A stretch of 64,000 nt of DNA, from positions 104,915 to 168,914 of the forward strand of contig NZ_WIDQ01000009.1 in the NCBI RefSeq assembly GCF_009495745.1, in the 5' to 3' direction. The notes under the pieces are model-generated. The model saw nothing but the letters and a program-made list of their open reading frames with translations. It ran no database searches and was not told the DNA's origin. Made by a program: the position numbers and the translations under genes. Source of the DNA: Niveispirillum sp. SYP-B3756 (GTDB taxonomy: Bacteria; Pseudomonadota; Alphaproteobacteria; Azospirillales; Azospirillaceae). Shown piece after piece: positions 36,428 to 45,732 of the stretch (the first letter of the stretch is position 1; each line of letters starts with the position of its first letter).

Positions 36428-37152
36428 TGGGCGCGGGTGCCGTGATGAACGGTGCCCGTTGGCCGGAACCTGCCGCCGCCATCGGCGCGCTGCATGTTCC
36501 GGCCCTGATCGGTTTGCAAGCTGTTGCCGCACTGTGCGAAGGGCTTGCCCCTTTTCCGCTGGAGCGGCCCGGTTTGCGGCTGGGCCATAACCCGCTCCTG
36601 TCCCAACTGCTGGGGCCGGATGGGGCGGTGGGCGTTTTGGCGGGCGACTTGCTGGGGCAGGGGGCAAGGCCGGTGCGGGCCTTGCTGTTCGACAAGACGG
36701 CACAGACAAATTGGCAGGTTGCCTGGCATCAGGATCGCACCATCGCCGTAAACGCCCGCCACGACGTGCCGGGCTTCGGCCCCTGGTCGGTAAAGACCGG
36801 CATACCGCATGTCGCCCCACCGGTGGAAATTCTGGCAGGGATGGTCACCATCCGCCTGCATCTGGATGATGTTGGACCGGATAATGCCCCGCTGCTGATT
36901 GCCTCCGGCTCCCACCGTCTTGGCATGGTGGCGGAGGCGGATATTGCGTCGGTGGTTGCCGCTACCGGGCATCATGCCTGTCTCGCCCAGGCTGGAGATG
37001 CCTGGGCTTATGCCACCTTGATCCTTCATGCGTCCGAGGTGGCACGGCAGCCGACGCGGCGGCGGGTGCTGCATGTGGATTACGCCGCTACTGCGCTACC
37101 GCCACCCCTGGAATGGCAGGGTATTCAGGCCCCATCCTTGCGGAAGATGTAA
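36427..37152 (+). CDS. Phytanoyl-CoA dioxygenase (PhyH)-like 2OG-Fe(II) oxygenase
   Basis: 241 residues, starting at the ATG of the TGATG overlap with tyrS; ATG 36445 is also possible. The metal-binding pair is in VAWHQDRTI, with the distal His in TLILHASE and the Arg in RRRVLHVDYA, the usual PhyH order HxD...H...R. It has no signal peptide. Relatives hydroxylate fatty-acyl chains or small metabolites. The coupling to tyrS is seen by overlap only and gives no hint of substrate. Its last 28 bases overlap the 3' end of the opposing methyltransferase gene. Confidence 0.82.
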   Translation: MGAGAVMNGARWPEPAAAIGALHVPALIGLQAVAALCEGLAPFPLERPGLRLGHNPLLSQLLGPDGAVGVLAGDLLGQGARPVRALLFDKTAQTNWQVAWHQDRTIAVNARHDVPGFGPWSVKTGIPHVAPPVEILAGMVTIRLHLDDVGPDNAPLLIASGSHRLGMVAEADIASVVAATGHHACLAQAGDAWAYATLILHASEVARQPTRRRVLHVDYAATALPPPLEWQGIQAPSLRKM

Positions 37153-37808
37153 GAAATCTCGTGGCAAAACAGGTGGGGGCGCAGGCGCTTCAGCCAGACC
37201 ATCTGCCCCACCGGGTGCATCGTTTCCAGCCGTAACCCATAGAGCCCGGCCAGACGCTTTGTATCGGCCACCGTGAAATAATGCAGGTGGTTGCCGTCCC
37301 ACTGCCGCTTTTCGTACCAGTCCTTGGTGGAGGTGACGGGCATCCGGCCCAACAGCAAGGAGAAGCGGCATTTCAGGGCCGCGATATTGGGCAGGTTGAT
37401 GATGACTGTGCCGCCCGGCCGGCAGATGCGGGCAATTTCCGCCATGGCGTGGAACGGATCATAGAGATGTTCCACCACCATCATGGCAATTACACTGTCG
37501 AACTGCCCATCCTGAAAGGGGAAGGGATTGTCCAGATTGCCACAATAGGTGCGGACATTGTCCGGCAATATCTTACCGGCGGCACAGTCAACAATATCAA
37601 TGATGTGATATTCGCGGACGAACGGGCTGAGGATGTTCAGGAGGGAGTGCCCGCCAAACCCCAGCTCGCAAACGGTCTGCTGCGGGCGGGTGCGCAGGCT
37701 CTCGACAACGGAGAAGTAACGATGCGCCTTTCCAACCGATGTTATCTGCGGGTGCGCACCACCCAGGGCGTGAACACGCTCGTAAAATCGCTCTGCGGCA
37801 CCCGTCAA
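37125..37808 (-). CDS. Class I SAM-dependent methyltransferase
   Basis: 227 residues. The SAM-binding motif I is VCELGFGGHSLLN, followed by HIIDIVDC (motif II) and DGQFDSVIAMMVVEHLYDP (motif IV); IARICRPGGTVIINLPN is the post-motif strand typical of ubiquinone/menaquinone-like methyltransferase folds. KDWYEKRQWDGNHLHYFT resembles proteins that act on sugars or lipids. The substrate is not recognised. Converges with and overlaps the PhyH-like gene by 28 bases, with its stop inside the opposing coding sequence. Confidence 0.78.
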   Translation of the reverse strand: MTGAAERFYERVHALGGAHPQITSVGKAHRYFSVVESLRTRPQQTVCELGFGGHSLLNILSPFVREYHIIDIVDCAAGKILPDNVRTYCGNLDNPFPFQDGQFDSVIAMMVVEHLYDPFHAMAEIARICRPGGTVIINLPNIAALKCRFSLLLGRMPVTSTKDWYEKRQWDGNHLHYFTVADTKRLAGLYGLRLETMHPVGQMVWLKRLRPHLFCHEISYIFRKDGA

Positions 37809-37892
37809 AATCCATTCTCCGCCGGTTGTCTTCTACCTCTCCGCGTTAAGAGGTCTCATACCTGAAAGGCGGGGCGGGTGGAACAGGAATCA

Positions 37893-37943
37893 ACGGCACC
37901 CGGCATCCCGCACCTTGGGGGTGCACGGGATGCCGGGTGCCGT
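37893..37943. terminator. Long perfect hairpin, 18-bp stem
   Basis: ACGGCACCCGGCATCCCG (37893-37910) and CGGGATGCCGGGTGCCGT (37926-37943) are exact complements. The loop holds another short stem CACC/GGTG. It lies 17 bases after the phosphoesterase stop on the minus strand. No T-run is present, so it may act as an RNA 3'-end protector. Confidence 0.6.
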
Positions 37944-37959
37944 CACGGGGCGCGACTGC

Positions 37960-39486
37960 TTACAGTTCCAGGGCGTTGGTCAGATCGCCCAGCGGCTTTG
38001 CGCCATTGGCGGCCAAGGCGGCATCGCGGGTCTTGATGCCCTCCAGCGTCGGCAGGCCATAGCGCTTGGTGATGAAACGCAGGATGGACGTGGTGTCATA
38101 CTGCGTATGGTCGACAAACCCCTTTTTGGCGTGGGGGGAGATGATGATCGCCGGGATGCGGGTGCCGGGGCCGAAACGGTCGGCCTTGGGCGGGGCCACA
38201 TGGTCCCAGAAGCCGCCATTTTCATCATAGGTGACAATGACCAGCATGTGGCCCCATTGCGGGCTTTTTTCCAGATGCTTCACAATCTCGGCAATATGCT
38301 GGTCACCGCTGATCACATCGGCATAGCCCGCATGTTCGTTCAAATTTCCCTGCGGCTTGTAGAAGCTGACCTGGGGCAGCTTGCCGCCATCGATGGCCTT
38401 GATGAATTCCACCCCATCAATCCCGCCATCGCGCAGATGTTCGGCCCGCGCCTGGGTGCCGGGGGCGTAGTTGGCGAAATAATTGAACGGCTGGTGGTGG
38501 AACTGGAAATTCGGCGCGGGTGAGGCGTTCTGCCCGGCCAGGGTGGCATTGAAGGCCGACGCGTACCAAGCCCAACTGACGCCCTTGGCTGAGAGCAGAT
38601 CGCCGATGGTGGTCTGGGTCTGCGGCGGCAGCGTGGTGGGGGCGGCCGGGTCGGCATAGGCCGGATCGCCGCCGGGGGCCGGCTTGTTGCGGCTGGGCTG
38701 ATAGGGGGGCTGCATCGTATTGACGGCGTAGAAATCCGGCGTCAGGTCGCCATCCTTGGCGAATTTCGGCACCCCCTGCAGGGCCGATGCTGGTGAATTG
38801 TCGGCCAGCACCAGGCTGGTGCCATCCGGTCCGACTTGGGAGATCAAATCCTTGGCCGGGCTTTTATCCGCATCGGGATAATAGGGCGCGCAGGCGCAGG
38901 CCAGTTGGAAATGGTTGAAGAAGGAACCGCCAAACCCGCCCATGAAGAAATGGTCGGCCAGCGTGTAGCGCTTTGCCACCTGCCACAGTGGCAGCTTGGA
39001 CCCGTCATAATGGCCCATCACCAGCCCGCCCGTATCGGCCCAGGCGACGAACCGGTCATTGCGCCCGCCATTGATCTGCATCTGGTTCTGATAGAACCGG
39101 TGCCACAGGTCGCGGGTGGCGATACCCAGCGACTGATTAAAGCCCTTGGGGTCGTCAATGGCGAATGGCGCATTGGGCAGATGTTCGGTCTGGGCCTGGG
39201 TGATGGCAGGTGTCACCCCCTTGGCCGTCAACCCGCCCCAGACGGGTGGCAGTTCGGCCAGTGGTTTGCCGTCGCGGTCGGCCTGCACAATCCCCGTCTT
39301 TGCCGCCTGGGCCAACCCGTCGGCACCGGGGAAATGGCCATAAAGATTATCGAAGCTGCGGTTTTCGGCATAGATCACCACCACCGTCTCAATCTTCTCC
39401 AGCCCCTTGGGCGCTGCCGCCAGGGCAGGGGAGGTCAGCGCGGTGGCGGCCAGCAGCATTGGCAACAGCAGGGGGCGGGTAAACAT
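37960..39486 (-). CDS. Exported phosphoesterase, phospholipase C/acid phosphatase AcpA type
   Basis: 508 residues from the ATG at 39486, with signal peptide MFTRPLLLPMLLAATALTSPALA. The AlkP-superfamily phosphoesterase motif is VIYAENRSFDNLYGHFPGAD near 40-58; family markers continue with MGHYDGSKLP, GSFFNHFQLAC, VIVTYDENGGFWDHVAPP and RIPAIIISPHAKKG. The family contains phospholipases C and the Francisella acid phosphatase AcpA. It releases phosphate from lipids or other esters in the periplasm. The open frame extends to 39558, but the signal peptide sets the start. Monocistronic. Confidence 0.9.
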   Translation of the reverse strand: MFTRPLLLPMLLAATALTSPALAAAPKGLEKIETVVVIYAENRSFDNLYGHFPGADGLAQAAKTGIVQADRDGKPLAELPPVWGGLTAKGVTPAITQAQTEHLPNAPFAIDDPKGFNQSLGIATRDLWHRFYQNQMQINGGRNDRFVAWADTGGLVMGHYDGSKLPLWQVAKRYTLADHFFMGGFGGSFFNHFQLACACAPYYPDADKSPAKDLISQVGPDGTSLVLADNSPASALQGVPKFAKDGDLTPDFYAVNTMQPPYQPSRNKPAPGGDPAYADPAAPTTLPPQTQTTIGDLLSAKGVSWAWYASAFNATLAGQNASPAPNFQFHHQPFNYFANYAPGTQARAEHLRDGGIDGVEFIKAIDGGKLPQVSFYKPQGNLNEHAGYADVISGDQHIAEIVKHLEKSPQWGHMLVIVTYDENGGFWDHVAPPKADRFGPGTRIPAIIISPHAKKGFVDHTQYDTTSILRFITKRYGLPTLEGIKTRDAALAANGAKPLGDLTNALEL

Positions 39487-39648
39487 CGGCGTTCTCTTAC
39501 GTGACGGCGAAAGGGTTAGGCTTTCCCTACTCCTAACCCATGTCGGTTTCATGATCATCCACTGCGGCAGGATATCGCAAGATGTCGCAGCGTCGTTGAT
39601 CGGTCATGATTGGGCGTTAAGAAGGGGCTGTTGCATTTGGGGAGTGTG

Positions 39649-40887
39649 ATGGTGCGTGGGTTGCGGGTGATGGTGGGGCTGGCCGCTCTGGTGCTGCTGG
39701 CCGGTACGGCGACGGCAGCCATGACGCGGCAGGAAGTTTACGCACGGGTAGAATTGCTGCGGCAGGCGGGCGGGGCGATCTTCGCCGACCCCAGCCTGTC
39801 GGCGTCGGGCAAGCTGGCCTGCGCCTCCTGCCATGTGCCGGGCAACGCCTTTGGCCCGGTCAGCGGGCGGGCGGTGGAACCGGGCGGACCGGACCTGTCG
39901 CTGTTCGGCCATCGGGCGGTGCCGTCACTGACCTATACCCAGACGGTACCCGCCTTCAACGAACATATGTTTGATACCGACCCCTATGGCGATGACAGTG
40001 TGGATGGCGGCCCGTCTGGCGGCCTGACCTGGGATGGCAGGGTGGACCGCACTGCCGATCAGGCCCGCATCCCGCTTTATTCCCCGGTGGAGATGGCAGC
40101 CTCCGGCCCGGCAGCCGTGGCCGGGGCCCTGCGCGCCGCCCCCTATGCCGGGCTGCTGCGCCAGTTGGCGGGGGAGGGGGCGTTCGGCCAGGATGAGGCG
40201 CTGGTGACCATCGCCCTGTCGGCGCTGGAGGTCTATCAGCAGACGCCCGCCCTGTTCTATCCCTATAGCAGCAAGTACGACGCCTATCTTCAGGGCAAGG
40301 CGACCCTGACGGCGCAGGAGGCGCGAGGGCTGGCCCTGTTCAATGACGAGGCGAAGGGCAATTGCGCGTCGTGCCATAAAAGTGCGGTGGATATGGATGG
40401 TACGCCGCCACAATTCACCGATTACGGTTTGATCGCGCTGGGCGTGCCGCGCAACCGCGCCATCCCGGCCAATGCCGATCCGGCCTTTTTCGATCTGGGC
40501 CTGTGCGGCCCCGACCGGACGGATTTTAAGGCCCGTGCGGATTATTGCGGCCTGTTCCGCACGCCGTCGCTGCGCAATGTCGCCCTGCGCAAGCGCTTCT
40601 TCCATAACGGGGTGTTTACTGACCTGACCCAGGCGGTCAGCTTCTACGCCACCCGCGACACCGACCCCGCCCGCTGGTTCCCGCGCAAACCCGATGGCAC
40701 GGTGGAGGTGTTCGACGATCTGCCCGCCCCCTATCGCGCCAACCTGAACATGGACCCGCCCTTTGGCGGCAAAGTCGGGGACAAACCAGCGCTGAGCGAG
40801 GCGGAGATTGCCGATATTGTTACTTTTCTGGGGACGTTGACGGATGGGTGGCGGGGGACAGATGCAACTCACCCCAGCGGTGGCTGA
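39649..40887 (+). CDS. Dihaem cytochrome c peroxidase-like protein (MauG/CcpA family)
   Basis: 412 residues from the ATG at 39649, with signal MVRGLRVMVGLAALVLLAGTATAA. Two CXXCH haem sites are present: CASCH at 58-62 and CASCH at 239-243. GLTWDGRVDRTADQA, ARGLALFNDEAKGNCASCH and FRTPSLRNVALRKRFFHNG are the family blocks. Periplasmic peroxidase or MauG-like oxidation is likely; the electron donor is unknown. Its last 19 bases overlap the end of tag on the other strand. The open frame reaches back to 39610, where ATG 39649 is the first start with a good signal peptide. Confidence 0.87.
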   Translation: MVRGLRVMVGLAALVLLAGTATAAMTRQEVYARVELLRQAGGAIFADPSLSASGKLACASCHVPGNAFGPVSGRAVEPGGPDLSLFGHRAVPSLTYTQTVPAFNEHMFDTDPYGDDSVDGGPSGGLTWDGRVDRTADQARIPLYSPVEMAASGPAAVAGALRAAPYAGLLRQLAGEGAFGQDEALVTIALSALEVYQQTPALFYPYSSKYDAYLQGKATLTAQEARGLALFNDEAKGNCASCHKSAVDMDGTPPQFTDYGLIALGVPRNRAIPANADPAFFDLGLCGPDRTDFKARADYCGLFRTPSLRNVALRKRFFHNGVFTDLTQAVSFYATRDTDPARWFPRKPDGTVEVFDDLPAPYRANLNMDPPFGGKVGDKPALSEAEIADIVTFLGTLTDGWRGTDATHPSGG

Positions 40888-41480
40888 AAGAGAGTGCGGG
40901 CCCTGGCAGCTTCTGCCCGCGTGACACATCCCTCAGCATGGTCGTTGATCAGCCCCATTGCCTGCATGAAGGCAAAAACTGCTGTCGGGCCGACGAACTT
41001 CCAGCCGCGTTTCAGTAGATCCTTCGACAGCCTGATGGAGGTGGCGGAGGTCGACGCCGTCTGCGGTAGACCATGTTCCCCCGGCGGGGGCTCATGGCGC
41101 CAGAAATAGGCGGCCAGCGACCCCTCCGCCGCGATCAGCTCCTGGGCGCGGCGGGCATTATTGATGCTGGCTTCGATCTTGCCGCGATGGCGAATGATCC
41201 CGCTATCGGTCAGAAGCCGCTCCACATCCGCCGTATCAAAGGAGGCAACGGTAGCAATGTCGAAGCCTTGGAAGGCACTACGGAAATTTTCCCGCTTGGC
41301 AAGGATCGTGCGCCAGGACAGGCCGGACTGAAACCCCTCCAGACATAGTTTTTCGAACAGCCGTCGGTCATCGGCGACGGGGAAACCCCATTCGGTATCA
41401 TGATATTGCGGGAATTCCGGGGCTGTGGCGCACCAGCGGCAGCGGGGCAGGCCATCGGGGCCGGGCAGGGTCTTGTCCAT
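40869..41480 (-). CDS. tag: DNA-3-methyladenine glycosylase I
   Basis: 203 residues. Excises 3-methyladenine from alkylated DNA. The Tag-specific zinc-binding and recognition residues are in RCRWCATAPEFPQYHDTEWG at 13-32 and HAEGCVTRAEA near the C-terminus; GLSWRTILAKRENFRSAF and FVGPTAVFAFMQAMGLINDH are the catalytic and Phe/Trp pocket blocks. It sits last in a putative tetR-yciI-tag operon (12-bp gap), unusual for tag. The 3' end overlaps the cytochrome gene by 19 bases. Confidence 0.95.
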   Translation of the reverse strand: MDKTLPGPDGLPRCRWCATAPEFPQYHDTEWGFPVADDRRLFEKLCLEGFQSGLSWRTILAKRENFRSAFQGFDIATVASFDTADVERLLTDSGIIRHRGKIEASINNARRAQELIAAEGSLAAYFWRHEPPPGEHGLPQTASTSATSIRLSKDLLKRGWKFVGPTAVFAFMQAMGLINDHAEGCVTRAEAARARTLFQPPLG

Positions 41481-41492
41481 CCAGTTTCGCCC

Positions 41493-41780
41493 TCAGGTGC
41501 GCAGAAAGTCCAGCCGGGGATCGGTACGGCCGGGCACGATGGTGCTGATGTCCGCGCTGACGATCCCTTCCGCCACGAATGGATCGGCAGCGACACGCGC
41601 TTCAATTGCCGCCAGCGGTTCCCCATGGGCCAGGATGGCACCGCCCTGGCCTGGCCCCAAGCCGCCAGCCAGTAGGAACACGCCGTCGGCGAAACCCCGT
41701 TGCAGCCAGTCATTGTGGGCCGCCATGAAGTCGCCGGCACGGGTCTTGTCAGCCGTGAAGTGCAGAAAAATGATATGCAT
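41493..41780 (-). CDS. YCII-domain protein
   Basis: 95 residues from the ATG at 41780 (MHIIFLHFTADKTRAGDF). The YCII (YciI) ferredoxin-like fold is shown by MHIIFLHF, the central His-Asp pair in AHNDWLQRG, and the end GPGQGGAILAHGE through DPFVAEGIV. A GAGAGGAAGAG-type RBS is visible just upstream. The 14-base gap to the tetR stop and 12-base gap to tag indicate one operon. YCII proteins are often small enzymes or parts of sigma-factor clusters; function here is unknown. Confidence 0.88.
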   Translation of the reverse strand: MHIIFLHFTADKTRAGDFMAAHNDWLQRGFADGVFLLAGGLGPGQGGAILAHGEPLAAIEARVAADPFVAEGIVSADISTIVPGRTDPRLDFLRT

Positions 41781-41794
41781 TCGTTCTCTTCCTC

Positions 41795-42370
41795 TCAGCA
41801 ATCAACGGGCGTCAGCTCGGCCAGCCATTGTGTCATCAAGGCTACTTCCTGGCGGATAAAGCCTTCATCCCGCAGGGCGGCTGCCAGGGTTGCCACACCC
41901 TGGCTGCGGGCAAGCAGGTGCAGCGCCTGTTCCCGTGACTTGTCCCCCTGGCCCAGCAGGATGAACTGCCGTTCCAGCCAATCGGCGAACAAGGTGAACA
42001 GGCGGGCGGCGTCGGCCTGCGCTGCATGATCCAGCTTGGCCAACTCGTTTGAGAGCGTGCCGACCGGGCAGCCATGCTGCATGATCCTTGCCCGGTTCAT
42101 GATCAGGATATGGATGAAACTGAGGATGCGTGCCGCCGGATGATCGCCAGCCTCCTCCCAAGTTGTCAGCATGACTGCCGTATTGGCGAGGCGCCGGTCG
42201 ATCACGGCGGCCAGAAGCTCGTTCTTGGATTTGAAATGATAGGTGAGATTGCCACGCGCAATGCCGACAGCACCGGCGATGTTGGCCAGCGATGTTGGCT
42301 CAAAACCGCGTTGATAGAACAGCATGTCGGCTGTCGTGACGATCTGATCGCGTGTCGATGGTTCGCTCAT
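41795..42370 (-). CDS. TetR-family transcriptional repressor
   Basis: 191 residues. The N-terminal helix-turn-helix is TSLANIAGAVGIARGNLTYHFKSKNELLAAV at about 26-56, with the family-typical GNLTYHFKSK. The C-terminal part is a variable ligand domain with an internal Cys (QHGCPVG near 100), as in many drug- or lipid-sensing members of the AcrR/TetR family. Two palindromic operators lie 8 to 52 bases upstream of its ATG, so it most likely represses its own operon (tetR-yciI-tag). The ligand is unknown. Confidence 0.93.
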   Translation of the reverse strand: MSEPSTRDQIVTTADMLFYQRGFEPTSLANIAGAVGIARGNLTYHFKSKNELLAAVIDRRLANTAVMLTTWEEAGDHPAARILSFIHILIMNRARIMQHGCPVGTLSNELAKLDHAAQADAARLFTLFADWLERQFILLGQGDKSREQALHLLARSQGVATLAAALRDEGFIRQEVALMTQWLAELTPVDC

Positions 42371-42378
42371 GTCACTTT

Positions 42379-42398
42379 CCTAGGTCAATTGACCTAGG
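42379..42398 (-). promoter_or_regulatory. TetR operator 1, perfect 20-bp palindrome
   Basis: CCTAGGTCAATTGACCTAGG reads the same on both strands. It starts 8 bases upstream of the tetR ATG. Such palindromes with a TAGGTCA half-site are typical of TetR-family binding sites. A second, partial copy lies next to it. Confidence 0.85.
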
Positions 42399-42404
42399 GA
42401 AAAA

Positions 42405-42422
42405 TTAGGTTGATTGACCTAA
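42405..42422 (-). promoter_or_regulatory. TetR operator 2, imperfect palindrome
   Basis: TTAGGTTGATTGACCTAA keeps the TAGGT...TTGACCTA pattern of operator 1, with a mismatched centre. Centre-to-centre spacing to operator 1 is 25 bases. The pair could hold two dimers or overlap the promoter. Confidence 0.75.
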
Positions 42423-42537
42423 AAAGTCAAGCCGCTTGCTGGTGGTATTATGTCCTCCCTTCCGCCCCCGCCCCATTTCCGCCTATAAGCAAGGCTAAAC
42501 CCGCACCCGCCCGGTGCCCCTTGCCTTTTGAGAGCCC

Positions 42538-43776
42538 ATGATCTTCACGCCGTTTGAACGCATGGTCGCCTTCCGTTACCTGCGGGCGCGGCGGCAGGAA
42601 GGCACGGTCTCGGTGATTGCCGGCTTTTCCTTTGTCGGGGTGGCGCTGGGGGTGGCGACGCTGATCATCGTCATGTCGGTGATGAACGGGTTCCGGGCGC
42701 AACTGGTGGCCCGCATCCAGGGCATCGGTGCCCATGCCAGCATCACCCGCGATGGCGGGGCGATCCCCCAATATCCGATCCTGGTGGAAAAGCTGGCAGC
42801 CACGCCGGGCGTGGTGATGGCCATGCCGGTGGTGGAAGGCCAGGCCATGGCGACCGTCAATGGCCGGGCCACCGGCGTGAAGGTGCGCGGGCTGCTGCCG
42901 GATGATTTCAAGCGCCGGCCCATTGTCGGCAGTTCCGTCATAAGGGGCCTGCCCGATCTGGGGGATGATGGGGTGGCGCTGGGCTTTGGCCTGTCGCGCA
43001 CGTTGGGTATTTCCGTCGGTGGTGAAGTCACCTTGATCAGCCCCAAGGGCACGCCCACCCCGTTCGGCACCATGCTGCGGCGTAAATCCTTCCCCGTTTA
43101 TGCGGTGGTGGATGTGCGGATGCCCGATCAGGATGCCGCCAGCCTTTATATGCCGCTGGCGGCGGCGCAGCGTTTCTTCCGCCTGCCGGAACAGGTCACC
43201 GCCATCGATGTGTTCGTGCAGAACCCGCAGGATGTCGCCGCCCTTCATGCCAGCCTGTCGGCGGCGGTCGGTCCTGGCTATCGCGTCACTGACTGGCGGC
43301 AGGCCAATGGTTCCCTGGTCACGGCCTTGGGCGTGGAGCGGGTGGCCATGTTCATTGTGCTGACGTTGATCATCCTGGTGGCCAGTTTCAATATCATCTC
43401 CTCCATGGTCATGCTGGTGCGCGGCAAATCGGCGGCGATTGCCATTCTGCGCACCATGGGGGCGGCACAGCGTTCCATCCTGCGGGTGTTTCTGCTGGCC
43501 GGTGCCTCCATCGGGGCGTTTGGCACGCTGATCGGCTTTGGCCTGGGGCTGGTGCTGACCCTCAACGTGCAGGCCATCGGGGCGGCGCTGTCATCGCTGC
43601 CAGGGGCGGCCAGTATCCCGATGATCGCCTTTCTGACCGGCCTGCCCGCCATCATTGATTGGGGGGAGGTGATGCTGGTGCTGGGGCTGGGCCTGTTCCT
43701 GTCCATCGGGGCGACGATCTATCCCGCCCTGCGCGCCGCCCGCCTGGACCCGGTGGAGGCGCTGCGCCATGGCTGA
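42538..43776 (+). CDS. lolC: Lipoprotein-releasing ABC transporter permease, LolC/LolE type (first copy)
   Basis: 412 residues. Part of the complex that extracts lipoproteins from the inner membrane. The N-terminal [16 protein letters not shown], first helix GFSFVGVALGVATLIIVMSV, a periplasmic domain of about 200 residues (residues 50-260), then three more helices and the ending [12 protein letters not shown] match the MacB-like permease fold. The following gene overlaps it by 8 bases and is its paralogue, so the pair probably forms the LolC/LolE heterodimer. Confidence 0.9.
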   Translation: MIFTPFERMVAFRYLRARRQEGTVSVIAGFSFVGVALGVATLIIVMSVMNGFRAQLVARIQGIGAHASITRDGGAIPQYPILVEKLAATPGVVMAMPVVEGQAMATVNGRATGVKVRGLLPDDFKRRPIVGSSVIRGLPDLGDDGVALGFGLSRTLGISVGGEVTLISPKGTPTPFGTMLRRKSFPVYAVVDVRMPDQDAASLYMPLAAAQRFFRLPEQVTAIDVFVQNPQDVAALHASLSAAVGPGYRVTDWRQANGSLVTALGVERVAMFIVLTLIILVASFNIISSMVMLVRGKSAAIAILRTMGAAQRSILRVFLLAGASIGAFGTLIGFGLGLVLTLNVQAIGAALSSLPGAASIPMIAFLTGLPAIIDWGEVMLVLGLGLFLSIGATIYPALRAARLDPVEALRHG

Positions 43777-45025
43777 GACCAAACAGAAGGCAGGCGGCAT
43801 GTTCTCCGCTGTGGAACGCTGGATCGCCGGGCGCTATCTGCGCGCCCGGCGGCAGGAAGGCTTCATCTCCGTCATTGCCGGTTTCTCCTTCCTGGGCATC
43901 ACGCTGGGGGTGGCGACGCTGCTGGTGTCGCTTGCTGTGTTCAACGGGTTTCAGCGCGATCTGCTGTCCCGCGTGCTGGGCTTCCAGGGCCATTTGATGG
44001 TCTATTCCCCCAATGGCCCCTTCGTGCCGCCGGTGGACGACATGCGCCGCCTGTCGGCCTTGCCCGGCATGGCGGGGGTGATGCCGGCCATTGACGGGCA
44101 GGGGCTGCTTTCCATCCGTGATTATGCCGGCGGCGTGCTGGTCAAGGCGCTGAACGCGGCGGATATTGCCCGCCGCCCGGCTTTTGCCGGTTCCCTGAAG
44201 GCAGGCACCCTGCCGGCAGGCGACGGGGTGGCCATCGGGGCCAAGCTGGCCGAGCGGGGCGGAATCAAGCTGGGCGACCGCATCACCCTGCTCAGCCCCC
44301 GCATCGGCACGGAAGGGGCGCCCCGCTCACGCAGTTTCCCGGTGGTTGGCATTCTGGCGCTGGGCGTGTCGGAATTTGATGCCACCCTGGTGCTGATGGA
44401 CCTACCCGCCGCCCAGAGCTTTTTTGAGCTGGGGGAGACGATCACCACACTGGAATTGATGCTGGATGATCCGGCCAAGGCACCGGGGCTGCACCCGGCG
44501 GTCAGCGCCAGCCTGTCGGAACCCTTGCTGGCGCAGGATTGGCAGCAGGTGAATGGCGCTTTCTTCAGCGTCATTGAAACCCAGCGCAATGTGGTGACGC
44601 TGATATTGGCCATGATCGTCATCGTGGCCGCCTTCAACATCATTTCCGGCATGATCATGATGGTGCAGGACAAGGGGCGGGAAATCGCCATCCTGCGCAC
44701 CATGGGGGCCGGGCGCGGTATGATCCTGCGCATCTTCCTGCTGTCCGGTGCCTCCATCGGTATTGCCGGCACGGTGGCCGGGGTGGCGCTGGGCGTGCTG
44801 GCTTCCCACCATGTGGAAGATGTGCGCCAACTGGTGCAGGCCCTGACGGGTACCGACCCGTTCAACGCCGATATCTATTACCTGTCCACCCTGCCAAGCT
44901 GGACGGACCCGGTGCAGGTGGCGCTGGTGGCGCTGTCCTCCGTCGCCCTGTCCTTTGTGGCCACCCTTTACCCCTCCTGGCGGGCTGCCCGGCTCGACCC
45001 TGTGGAGGCGCTGCGTTATGAGTGA
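43769..45025 (+). CDS. lolE: Lipoprotein-releasing ABC transporter permease, LolC/LolE type (second copy)
   Basis: 418 residues. Similar to the preceding gene over the N-terminal part ([18 protein letters not shown] versus [18 protein letters not shown]) and identical at the end [10 protein letters not shown]. The four-helix layout with a large periplasmic domain is the same. Starts inside the stop region of the first permease (8-base overlap) and its own stop overlaps the lolD ATG (8 bases). Enterobacteria place the ATPase between the two permeases; here it comes last. Lol names for the two permeases are assigned by order only. Confidence 0.9.
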   Translation: MAETKQKAGGMFSAVERWIAGRYLRARRQEGFISVIAGFSFLGITLGVATLLVSLAVFNGFQRDLLSRVLGFQGHLMVYSPNGPFVPPVDDMRRLSALPGMAGVMPAIDGQGLLSIRDYAGGVLVKALNAADIARRPAFAGSLKAGTLPAGDGVAIGAKLAERGGIKLGDRITLLSPRIGTEGAPRSRSFPVVGILALGVSEFDATLVLMDLPAAQSFFELGETITTLELMLDDPAKAPGLHPAVSASLSEPLLAQDWQQVNGAFFSVIETQRNVVTLILAMIVIVAAFNIISGMIMMVQDKGREIAILRTMGAGRGMILRIFLLSGASIGIAGTVAGVALGVLASHHVEDVRQLVQALTGTDPFNADIYYLSTLPSWTDPVQVALVALSSVALSFVATLYPSWRAARLDPVEALRYE

Positions 45026-45731
45026 GGCGATGAACGGCACCGATATTGTGCTTTCCCTGAACGGTATCCGCCGCTCCTTCGCGCAAGGGGAAAAAAGGCT
45101 GGATGTGTTGCGCGGCGTGAATGCCGCCGTGAAGGCGGGCGAACTGGTGGCCCTGGTCGGCCCGTCCGGGGCCGGCAAATCCACCCTGTTGCAGATCGCG
45201 GGCCTGCTGGAACGGGCCGATGGCGGGGAAATCCACATCGCCGGGCAAATGGCGTCTTCCCTGGATGATGCCGGGCGCACGGCGTTGCGCCGGGACCGCA
45301 TCGGCTTTGTCTATCAGTTTCACCATCTGCTGCCGGAATTTTCCGCCCTGGAAAATATCGTGCTGCCGCAGATGATTGCCGGCGTCACCCGCAAACAGGC
45401 GGAAATCCGCGCCCGGGAGCTGCTGGAACGGGTGGGGCTGGCGGCGCGGGCCGATCATCGCCCGGCCAAGCTGTCGGGCGGGGAACAGCAGCGCGTGGCC
45501 ATTGCCCGCGCGCTGGCCAACCGCCCGGCCCTGTTGATCGCCGATGAACCGACCGGCAATCTGGATCTGCATACGGCGGAAGCGGTCTTTGCCATGTTCC
45601 AGCAACTGGTGCGTGGGGAGGCGGCGGGCGGTGCCCGGCTGGGGGCCCTGGTTGCCACCCATAATATGGAACTGGCCCAGCGCATGGACCGGGTGGTGGA
45701 AATGCGCGACGGCGTGCTGGTGGAACGCTGA
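45018..45731 (+). CDS. lolD: Lipoprotein-releasing ABC transporter ATP-binding protein LolD
   Basis: 237 residues from the ATG at 45018, which overlaps the lolE stop. Walker A is GPSGAGKST near 45, the signature is [15 protein letters not shown], Walker B is [12 protein letters not shown], and the switch His is in [21 protein letters not shown] is the LolD/MacB-type Q-loop region. It energises extraction of lipoproteins from the inner membrane by the two permeases. The ATG of the next gene (alkA) follows the stop after one base. Confidence 0.95.
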   Translation: MSEAMNGTDIVLSLNGIRRSFAQGEKRLDVLRGVNAAVKAGELVALVGPSGAGKSTLLQIAGLLERADGGEIHIAGQMASSLDDAGRTALRRDRIGFVYQFHHLLPEFSALENIVLPQMIAGVTRKQAEIRARELLERVGLAARADHRPAKLSGGEQQRVAIARALANRPALLIADEPTGNLDLHTAEAVFAMFQQLVRGEAAGGARLGALVATHNMELAQRMDRVVEMRDGVLVER

Positions 45732-45732
45732 G

